A stretch of DNA of 64,000 bases from Aliidiomarina soli. GTDB lineage: Bacteria; Pseudomonadota; Gammaproteobacteria; Enterobacterales; Alteromonadaceae. The stretch spans positions 124,001 to 188,000 of the forward strand of contig NZ_PIPO01000001.1 of NCBI RefSeq assembly GCF_003986975.1. Direction: 5' to 3'. The position numbers and the translations under genes were made by a program. Positions 58,022-64,000 of this stretch are shown piece by piece (positions within the stretch are counted from its first letter, which is position 1; the number at the start of each line of letters is the position of its first letter). The notes under the pieces are model-generated. The model was not told the DNA's origin, made no database searches, and saw nothing but the letters and a program-made list of their open reading frames with translations.

Positions 58022-59035
58022 ATGAGCGCTGTTATGCTGGATATCCAGGGGCTTGAACTGGATGCTGAGGACAAAGAATTACTGCAACACCCGAGCGTGG
58101 GTGGGGTGATCCTGTTTAGTCGTAACTATGCAGAGCCCCGGCAGTTACAGGCGCTGTGTCAGAGCATTCGTGAACATGCGCGTAATCCGTTGGTGATAGC
58201 AATTGACCACGAAGGTGGCCGGGTGCAGCGTTGTCGTGAACAGTTCTCCGCTATTCCGGCGATGGCCAGCTTCGAGCGTTATGCGGAAAATGAGACAGAA
58301 GGCTGTCTGTGGGCAAAGCAAATGGGTTGGCTCATGGCGAGCGAAGTGCTCGCCTGTGGCATTGATTTCAGTTTTGCACCTGTGCTGGATGTAAATGGTG
58401 TCAGTGAAGTGATCGGTGATCGTGCATTTTCGGCCCGCCCTGAAGGTATCGAAACCTATGCGCGGGCGTTTATACAGGGAATGCAGCACGCGGGCATGGC
58501 GGCGACCGGTAAACACTTTCCTGGTCACGGCTCGGTACAGGCTGATTCTCATATAGCGGTGCCGATTGATGAGCGTGAACCTGACGCCATCGCGGTGCTT
58601 GATCTGATGCCGTTTAAAGGCTTACTCGCTGATATTCAGGCGGTGATGCCAGCGCATGTGATTTACAGTCAGGTCGACCCGCTGCCGGCAGGTTTCTCGC
58701 GCCACTGGTTACAGACCGTGTTGCGGCAACAACTGAAATTTGACGGGGTTATTTTCAGTGATGACCTGGCAATGGAGGGCGCGACCGTAGTGGGGAGTAT
58801 GCAGGAGCGGGCGGAGCGTGCACTGGATGCGGGCTGCGATATGATCCTGGTGTGCAATGATCGCGCGGGGGCTATTGAGGTGCTGGACTCAGTACGGATA
58901 CCAGCCCCGCAACGGGATTATCTGGGCATTATGCGCGGTCGCAGTGGGTTAAACTGGGACCAGCGACATAACAGCCCAAGCTGGCAGGAAGGCCAGCGGG
59001 TGATAGAGCTTATTCGTACTCGAGCGGATCAGTAA
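58022..59035 (+). CDS. nagZ: Beta-N-acetylhexosaminidase
   Basis: Cytoplasmic family-3 glycoside hydrolase that removes GlcNAc from anhydro-muropeptides during wall recycling, the step after lytic transglycosylases such as the MltB encoded here. The signature [14 protein letters not shown] (164-177) includes the catalytic Asp-His dyad, and the nucleophile region is FSDDLAM near 247. I start at the ATG at 58022 with AAGGA upstream, giving 337 residues. The last 26 bp overlap the end of convergent queC. Confidence 0.95.
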   Translation: MSAVMLDIQGLELDAEDKELLQHPSVGGVILFSRNYAEPRQLQALCQSIREHARNPLVIAIDHEGGRVQRCREQFSAIPAMASFERYAENETEGCLWAKQMGWLMASEVLACGIDFSFAPVLDVNGVSEVIGDRAFSARPEGIETYARAFIQGMQHAGMAATGKHFPGHGSVQADSHIAVPIDEREPDAIAVLDLMPFKGLLADIQAVMPAHVIYSQVDPLPAGFSRHWLQTVLRQQLKFDGVIFSDDLAMEGATVVGSMQERAERALDAGCDMILVCNDRAGAIEVLDSVRIPAPQRDYLGIMRGRSGLNWDQRHNSPSWQEGQRVIELIRTRADQ

Positions 59036-59702
59036 TGCCATGCGCGGCAAATGCAGCCAGTCGTTCACGGCAGGCGCTGCATTTGCCACAGGCTTTGTCA
59101 CGGCCGTTGTAACAGGTCCAGGTCTGGCTATAGTCAAGTCCCATGCGCAGGCCGTCGGCGAGAATATCCGCTTTGCTTTGCACCAGGTAAGGGCTGTGAA
59201 TCTCTACCGGTTCATAGTTCGCCAGCTGACTCACGGCGTTCATTGCCTCGACAAACTCAGGGCGGCAATCCGGGTAGATGTCATGGTCGCCGGAATGGGC
59301 GCCGTAATACACTTTGCCTGCTTTTATTGACACCGCATAGCCAATTGCGAGCGACAGCAAGATCATATTGCGGTTCGGCACCACGGTGGAGGTCATATTA
59401 CTGGTGGCATAGTCGCCTTCAGGAATGTCTATGTCATCGGTTAACGACGACCCTGCCAGCAGCGTATTGATGCTGCGAATATCTACGACTTTATGCGGCA
59501 CCCCAAGCTGCGCACAGACCGTCTTAGCCGACTCGAGTTCACGGTGGTGGCGTTGACCATAGTGAAAGGACACCGCATGCACCTGATGACCGTCGGCAAT
59601 CGCCCGGTTAAGGACGGTGAATGAGTCCATCCCGCCCGAATAAATAACCACTACGGTCTGCTGTTGCGGCTTAGTAGCCGGATTAGAATTTTGCGCCATC
59701 AT
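59010..59702 (-). CDS. queC: 7-cyano-7-deazaguanine synthase
   Basis: ATP-dependent enzyme making preQ0 from 7-carboxy-7-deazaguanine for queuosine. The PP-loop [10 protein letters not shown] is at residues 20-29, and the zinc-binding cysteines are in [19 protein letters not shown] near the C-terminus. It has 230 residues. The ATG at 59702 is followed by another at 59699. It is convergent with and overlaps nagZ, and is divergent from queE. Confidence 0.95.
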   Translation of the reverse strand: MMAQNSNPATKPQQQTVVVIYSGGMDSFTVLNRAIADGHQVHAVSFHYGQRHHRELESAKTVCAQLGVPHKVVDIRSINTLLAGSSLTDDIDIPEGDYATSNMTSTVVPNRNMILLSLAIGYAVSIKAGKVYYGAHSGDHDIYPDCRPEFVEAMNAVSQLANYEPVEIHSPYLVQSKADILADGLRMGLDYSQTWTCYNGRDKACGKCSACRERLAAFAAHGITDPLEYE

Positions 59703-59749
59703 GCCTTACTCAGGTAAAATACAAAGTTGAACCCATTCTACCGAATTTA

Positions 59750-60433
59750 GTGGCGCAAAACAGTATGCTGGCAGTGAACGAATTATTTGAAACGATTCAG
59801 GGCGAAGGGGTTTTTACCGGCGTCGCTGCAATATTTTTGCGCTTGCAGGGCTGCCCGGTGGGCTGTCCCTGGTGTGACACCCAGCATACCTGGGATAAAA
59901 ACAACCAGGCTCAGGTGAAGCCGGAGCAGTTGATTATGAAAACCGGTGACAGCCCGAGCTGGGCCGGAATGAGTGAGCAGGCGGTGCTGGAGCTGATTGA
60001 ACAGCAGGGTTTTACTGCGAAACACGTTGTGATTACCGGCGGTGAACCCTGCATGTATGATCTGAATGCGTTGACCGAATTGCTGCACGAGACCGGCTAC
60101 CAGACCCAGATCGAAACCAGCGGCACCTTTGAAATTAAAACCAGTGCGCAGACCTGGGTTACGGTATCGCCGAAACTTGATATGCCGGGCGGCTACGAAG
60201 TGCGCGCTGATGCGATGGCGCGGGCGAACGAAATCAAGCACCCGATTGCAATGCAAAAACACATTGATGCTCTCGATGCCTTACTCGAACGCTGCCCCGT
60301 CGCTGCTGGTACCACCATCTGTCTGCAACCTATCAGCCAGCGGCCACGGGCTACCGAACTGGCGATCGAGACCTGCCGCAAGCGGAACTGGCGTTTGTCT
60401 GTGCAGCTGCATAAATACCTCGCTATTGAGTAA
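59750..60433 (+). CDS. queE: 7-carboxy-7-deazaguanine synthase
   Basis: Radical-SAM enzyme that contracts carboxy-tetrahydropterin to 7-carboxy-7-deazaguanine, the substrate of QueC. The cluster motif CPVGCPWC places cysteines at 35, 39 and 42, and VVITGGEPCMYDL follows. It has 227 residues from the GTG at 59750; the ATG at 59765 (MLAVNELFETIQGEG) is an equally possible start, and neither has a clear ribosome site. It is divergent from queC with 47 bp between. Confidence 0.93.
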   Translation: MAQNSMLAVNELFETIQGEGVFTGVAAIFLRLQGCPVGCPWCDTQHTWDKNNQAQVKPEQLIMKTGDSPSWAGMSEQAVLELIEQQGFTAKHVVITGGEPCMYDLNALTELLHETGYQTQIETSGTFEIKTSAQTWVTVSPKLDMPGGYEVRADAMARANEIKHPIAMQKHIDALDALLERCPVAAGTTICLQPISQRPRATELAIETCRKRNWRLSVQLHKYLAIE

Positions 60434-60509
60434 CGGCTTTTCGCTTCTGTTTACGTCATAACGTACAACTTCCCCATCGCCTGAACACGGCTTCCTGACT
60501 ATACCTATA

Positions 60510-60526
60510 GAGTCCATGGTGGACTC
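60510..60526. promoter_or_regulatory. Palindrome upstream of the pilin operon
   Basis: A perfect inverted repeat GAGTCCA-TGG-TGGACTC lies 22 bp before the pilin ATG, in the 114-bp gap after queE. It could be an operator or a leader hairpin. I see no convincing sigma-70 promoter beside it. Confidence 0.5.
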
Positions 60527-60547
60527 GGGTAACACAGGGAGCTTGTT

Positions 60548-60808
60548 ATGAAACGTCTGCAACGCGGTCAGGGCATGACCGAATATATTATCGTACTAGC
60601 GCTGGTGGCTATCGCCGCTATCGGGGTGTACTCCTTCCTTGGCAAGTCAGTTCGTAATCAGGTCGCAGGTGTCGCGCAGGAAATCAGTGGTCGCTCAGCC
60701 AGTGCTGAGCTGAGCGCGGCGCAAGGCGCTGCTCAGCAGGCAAGTGAGCTGGCTGACGACGACTATCAGCTGGGCAATTATGATGAAGCAACCACTCATG
60801 GTAACTAG
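60548..60808 (+). CDS. Flp-type pilin (Tad-like system)
   Basis: An 86-residue prepilin-like protein. A short basic leader (MKRLQRG) precedes QGMTEY, so cleavage after Gly7 would put Glu12 at position +5, the class III/IVb prepilin rule. A single hydrophobic helix (IIVLALVAIAAIGVYSFLG) and a small Ala/Ser/Gln-rich tail follow, as in Flp pilins. AGGGAG lies upstream of the ATG. It heads a tightly packed operon with TadG-, TadE- and CpaB-like genes. Confidence 0.8.
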   Translation: MKRLQRGQGMTEYIIVLALVAIAAIGVYSFLGKSVRNQVAGVAQEISGRSASAELSAAQGAAQQASELADDDYQLGNYDEATTHGN

Positions 60809-62015
60809 CGCGAACAAAGGGCAGGCCCTCATCGCATTATTACTATGCGTGATGGGCTTGTTCTTTGGTTTACTCGCGGTGACCGAACTGGGTCAGCGTG
60901 CTCAGCGACAAACTCATATTCAGCAGGTGGCCGATCATGCAACGGAGGCGTTTGCCATTGTGGTGGCAAGGGACCTGAACTTTAAAGCCGTAACCAACCG
61001 CGCCGCGCTGGCCAATCAGGTTGCCATAGCGCAACTGGTTGGCTTAAGCAGCTACCTGGCGATGCTAAACGAAACGACCCGAAACAGTGCCTTAGTTACC
61101 AGCTGGATACCTTATCTGAACGCCGTTATGACTCGACTTGCACAGACCTTACAGCAGATTCAGCAACCATTTAATCGAGCGGTGCAGGGGTTAATCCAGG
61201 CAGAAGTATTACTCATTCAGCTGTTAAGCAGCTCACAATTGCTTTTCCATGCCGCCGCTGCGGCAACCGCGCTACAGACCTCGCAGCAGATAGTTGAGGG
61301 CACAGATGAGCGGCTGCAACTGGTTTTACTCAATCACGCTACGCTGCCTGATTTTGCCTATAGCTGGGTAACGTACCAGCACCGTGATGCGCTGGCCTCT
61401 TACTATCAGCCGCTGCTGCAGCAAAGCCGGGATGGCTTTAGTGAACGGCGCAGCTATCGCTGGTTTGGGATCGGCGGCGCCGTCAGTGCCCGCTTTGATA
61501 AATGGGGCGGTACTGAACTGGTCGCAACGCATAACCTGCGTTTGCATGTGCAGGCTATCGACGTGGCGACATTGCGGGTTCGCTTAGGTCCCTTCCGTCG
61601 TTATACCGTGCCAGTCGGAACTGGTGGCAGCTATGCAGGCGCACGCCCCCCAGTGAGTGGGTATGTTGCACCCACTGCATTTGGAGGGGCTTATGCGGCT
61701 CGTGGAGCCTTGAGTCGTAATACTGCATTACGCAGCCGGCGCCTTTCCCAGTCATTGACGATGCCTGCGTTGTATCGTGTCCACAGCCACAATGACTGGC
61801 CTCGTATGACCCTGGTGGTGCGGGAAAGGGAGGCGTCGGATCCGTTACAGCCTTTCGCTATAGCGCGCGCTCAGGTCCGTTATCAGCGCCCGACAGAGTT
61901 ATGGCCACGGCGTGATCGCTTAACCGAGCGTAGCAACCTGCTAAATGCGCTTTGGCAGGCACGACTGGTTCCAGTCAGCATTGCTGAGCAGTGGTTACTG
62001 GAGCAGCAGGTATGA
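60780..62015 (+). CDS. TadG-like pilus assembly protein
   Basis: A 411-residue protein with a prepilin-like N-terminus (ANKGQALIALLL: Gly-Gln-Ala, but Ala rather than Glu at +5). One membrane helix is followed by a long periplasmic region, largely helical to about residue 190 and then rich in Arg and Gly. TadG and related pseudopilin-like proteins of Tad systems have this layout. The starts at 60780, 60783 and 60798 all overlap the pilin gene; none has a strong ribosome site, suggesting coupling. The assignment is from context and N-terminal pattern only. Confidence 0.65.
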   Translation: MMKQPLMVTSANKGQALIALLLCVMGLFFGLLAVTELGQRAQRQTHIQQVADHATEAFAIVVARDLNFKAVTNRAALANQVAIAQLVGLSSYLAMLNETTRNSALVTSWIPYLNAVMTRLAQTLQQIQQPFNRAVQGLIQAEVLLIQLLSSSQLLFHAAAAATALQTSQQIVEGTDERLQLVLLNHATLPDFAYSWVTYQHRDALASYYQPLLQQSRDGFSERRSYRWFGIGGAVSARFDKWGGTELVATHNLRLHVQAIDVATLRVRLGPFRRYTVPVGTGGSYAGARPPVSGYVAPTAFGGAYAARGALSRNTALRSRRLSQSLTMPALYRVHSHNDWPRMTLVVREREASDPLQPFAIARAQVRYQRPTELWPRRDRLTERSNLLNALWQARLVPVSIAEQWLLEQQV

Positions 62016-62671
62016 ACCAACGAGGGCAGGCGATGACTGAACTTGTAGTCGCGATGCCAGTGCTGGTGATGCTGCTATTCTGGGGAATGCCCCGGTTATG
62101 GCAGGCGCTGGAACAGCGAAGTATGGCTCAGCAGTTGGCTAACCTGGCGTTAGCTCAGGCGGAGGAGCGCAATGCAATGGCGCTGCCAGCGATGGACATG
62201 GCTTATTGGAACGACGAGTTGGATCTGTGGCTGAACTGGCGTAAATGGATGGTGTTGTACAACCGTAATGAATACCCGTTTGCTACTGCGACCAAGCCGT
62301 TTGAACTCATGGCACGTTACGAAAGTTCGCTGGGTATGGCCAATGACAATTTGTGGGATGTGGAAATTGCGGATGTTGGTTACTCACAGTGGGTTCGATA
62401 TTTGCGCTTACGTGACGACTGGAGTCCTCGTAAGCTGGATGATTTGCGGCGTCGGCCTGCACTGCTAACAGGGTCTAATTTGCTTGATAACTATTGGCTG
62501 CGAACCCTGCAGTCAGGACTTTCCATGTTACCGTTGGCGAGGGAGCTGGGGCCCCAGCAACTTGTTCCGGGCCACGTTGATGTGGATGTTGTGCCAGCCG
62601 ATGCACTCTGTCATCGAGACATTGGCGCCCCTTGTGTGACTGAACCGGGTGAGCGGTTATGGCCGCGTTGA
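62012..62671 (+). CDS. TadE-like minor pilin
   Basis: A 219-residue protein starting MNQRGQAMTELVVAMPVLVML. Cleavage after Gly5 would place Glu10 at +5, as in TadE/TadF pseudopilins. One N-terminal helix is followed by a periplasmic domain with two closely spaced cysteines near the C-terminus (LCHRDIGAPC). The ATG shares ATGA with the upstream stop, indicating coupled translation. Confidence 0.7.
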   Translation: MNQRGQAMTELVVAMPVLVMLLFWGMPRLWQALEQRSMAQQLANLALAQAEERNAMALPAMDMAYWNDELDLWLNWRKWMVLYNRNEYPFATATKPFELMARYESSLGMANDNLWDVEIADVGYSQWVRYLRLRDDWSPRKLDDLRRRPALLTGSNLLDNYWLRTLQSGLSMLPLARELGPQQLVPGHVDVDVVPADALCHRDIGAPCVTEPGERLWPR

Positions 62672-63240
62672 TACCCGCTGTTTGTTGGATGCTCAGCATC
62701 TATCCGGGCTTATCTGCGGACTGGGTAATAACACCTATGCTGAGGCAGGTTCAGGCGCAAGGCATGCAAATGGACATCTGGCAGTTGCAAATCAGCCAAA
62801 CGGAAGCGTTCGAGTGGCGTACCAGCCATCGGCCCCGTTGCACTGTTATCAGTCCACCGCAGGCAATCGACTGGTACTGTCTGGACGAAAATAGTCTGTA
62901 TAGCCTGATCCCGAATGAAGATACGTTTTTGTGGATACAAAGCGAACGCCGGATGGATCTGGCTAAACCTGAGCTTCCTTTTAGCGCTGAACTGTTTAGC
63001 CAATATCGGCAGGGCACCGACGAGGTCAGCCTGCTGCAGACCCGTCAGCCGCTTTATCGCTTGCAGGCTCAGTTATTGCGCAGGCAACGCGAGACCCAGG
63101 CGCTGTTAATGATGCATCAACAGCACGAGCACGGATTTGTGATGCAATGGCATGTTGACGCTGAGCGGTTCGTTGTGACAGCTCAGCGCGAACCGAGTGG
63201 GCTGGTTAACCTTGTTTATGTCAAAGGAAAGGTGCAATGA
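62659..63240 (+). CDS. Unknown protein of the Tad-like operon
   Basis: Not recognised. A 193-residue protein whose start (MAALIPAVCWMLSIYPGLSA) may be a signal peptide or membrane anchor. A Trp- and Gln-rich soluble part contains two cysteines (about residues 61 and 74). A basic helix follows (LQAQLLRRQRETQALLMMHQ). It overlaps the TadE-like gene by 13 bp and shares ATGA with the CpaB-like gene, so it is an integral part of the operon. Confidence 0.7.
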   Translation: MAALIPAVCWMLSIYPGLSADWVITPMLRQVQAQGMQMDIWQLQISQTEAFEWRTSHRPRCTVISPPQAIDWYCLDENSLYSLIPNEDTFLWIQSERRMDLAKPELPFSAELFSQYRQGTDEVSLLQTRQPLYRLQAQLLRRQRETQALLMMHQQHEHGFVMQWHVDAERFVVTAQREPSGLVNLVYVKGKVQ

Positions 63241-64000
63241 AATGGAAATTCAACGGCAGCTTCTGGCTACCACTGTGTTGCGGATTAGCTGCCGCTATTG
63301 CGGCTTTATACCTCCTGCAGCTTTATCTGCAACGTCAGTTGCAGCAGGCTCCGCTTCCTCTCGATTTACCAGCGGAGCAACTTGAGGTTGTGGTAGCGAA
63401 CCGTCCACTTAGCGCAGGTAGCGAGTTGACGCCGGCATGGCTAAGCCTGCGCCGGGTAAATGCAGTTGGGCTTGCTAGTGACCATATCAGGGCAGAGCAT
63501 GCGGCCAGCTTGTTTGGCCGTCTGCTTGAGCATCCTGTGGCTCAGGGCCAACCATTGCAATGGTTGCACCTGGCGCCGCAGCAACAGAATCGCTTTAGCG
63601 ACCTGTTGCTGGAGGGGCAGCGGGCATTTACCTTGTTGCCGGGTATTGAACAAAGCCATGCTGGCTTACTGCGATTAGGCGATAAAGTCGATCTGGTTGC
63701 GCTGGAGGAACCCTCGTTGGAGGTGATTGAAAGTGGGGTCACTGTATTGGCCGTTGATGGTCAATGGGAGTTCTCCGATGCTGCAACAGAGCGTTCAGTG
63801 ACCCTGGCTATTTCCGTCGAAAAAATGGCATTGGTAGAACGCGCTCAGCGCAGCGGGAAATTACAGCTGTGGCTGCGTTCCGCGGGAGATTCGAAGCCGT
63901 TGTCCGTGACTCGCAGACAAACGCAATGGATCGTGGGCGGTCGGATGGAGGAGGCTAATGAATGGCGTGGTTTTGAACCAAGCGTGGAGCCTCTGTCTCA
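63237..64000 (+). CDS. cpaB: CpaB/RcpC-type pilus assembly protein, partial
   Basis: Open to the window end, with 254 codons visible from the ATG at 63237 and no stop. An N-terminal membrane helix (LPLCCGLAAAIAALYLLQLYL split by polar residues) is followed by a SAF-like domain. The signature there is VVVANRPLSAGSELTPAWLSLRRV, about residues 50-73. An RcpC-type region follows, with AFTLLPGIEQSHAGLLRLGDKVDLVAL-like sequence near 135. In Tad systems this periplasmic protein links the outer-membrane secretin to the inner-membrane machinery. The secretin and ATPase genes are expected beyond the window. Confidence 0.82.
   Translation, partial: MKWKFNGSFWLPLCCGLAAAIAALYLLQLYLQRQLQQAPLPLDLPAEQLEVVVANRPLSAGSELTPAWLSLRRVNAVGLASDHIRAEHAASLFGRLLEHPVAQGQPLQWLHLAPQQQNRFSDLLLEGQRAFTLLPGIEQSHAGLLRLGDKVDLVALEEPSLEVIESGVTVLAVDGQWEFSDAATERSVTLAISVEKMALVERAQRSGKLQLWLRSAGDSKPLSVTRRQTQWIVGGRMEEANEWRGFEPSVEPLS

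Noticed and set aside
59689-59760. 10-bp inverted repeat TTTTGCGCCA/TGGCGCAAAA flanking the queC-queE gap as an operator
   Set aside because: Both arms lie in the first codons of queC and queE (Met-Ala-Gln-Asn in each), so shared codons explain the match; no promoter or riboswitch fold is evident.

Overview
The window looks like a chromosomal segment of a marine gammaproteobacterium of the Alteromonadales, with Idiomarinaceae (Idiomarina or Pseudidiomarina) as my best guess. This rests on protein resemblance and on gene orders shared with Escherichia coli: leuS-lptE-holA-nadD-rsfS-rlmH-mrdA-rodA-mltB-rlpA-dacA-ybeD-lipB-lipA, miaB-ybeZ-ybeY-corC-lnt, ubiF beside a Met/Leu/Gln tRNA cluster, lolB-ispE-prs divergent from hemA-prfA-prmC, and sirB2-kdsA. 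No insertion sequence, prophage or CRISPR array was seen. Species-level assignment is inference.

Layout. Positions 1-2196 carry an NlpI-like TPR lipoprotein and an exported protein with an M64-like zinc protease motif. Positions 2223-16178 are a long leftward block, led by leuS, for leucyl-tRNA charging, LPS transport (lptE), replication (holA), NAD synthesis, ribosome maturation, the elongasome (PBP2, RodA), wall hydrolases (MltB, RlpA, DacA) and lipoylation (LipB, LipA). Positions 16262-22983 hold a small membrane protein, lnt-corC-ybeY-ybeZ, miaB and an EamA transporter. Positions 23207-25074 hold ubiF, a shared terminator, and a five-gene tRNA operon (Met, Leu-TAG, two identical Gln-TTG, Leu-CAG as transcribed) with a strong promoter.

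Positions 25150-36769 mix metabolism (short-chain dehydrogenase, fumC), an EAL phosphodiesterase, the rplY-pth-ychF translation operon, an unknown secreted protein, a DUF2058 protein, a membrane endonuclease-like protein, a catalase, YjbQ, PpiC and an M14 peptidase. Positions 36844-44462 are the most accessory-looking part: a YqjD/YqjE-type membrane module, a zinc alcohol dehydrogenase, a lipoprotein hydrolase that appears to have lost its catalytic residues, a methyltransferase, and a MarR/OhrR-like regulator heading two paralogous F420-type NADP oxidoreductase genes.

Positions 44478-60433 return to core genes: prs-ispE-lolB, hemA-prfA-prmC followed by a response regulator with a degenerate HD-GYP output, sirB2-kdsA, psrA-like regulator-fadE, an S41 protease, nagZ, queC and queE. 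Positions 60548-64000 begin a Tad/Flp-type pilus operon: pilin, TadG-like, TadE-like, an unknown protein and CpaB/RcpC, the last cut by the window end.

The items most worth a second look are the translationally coupled Tad-type locus with its unrecognised fourth gene, the degenerate HD-GYP response regulator, the serine-less alpha/beta-hydrolase lipoprotein, the cysteine-less OhrR-like regulator with its palindromic operator, and the 13-bp tandem repeat that copies the end of ychF.
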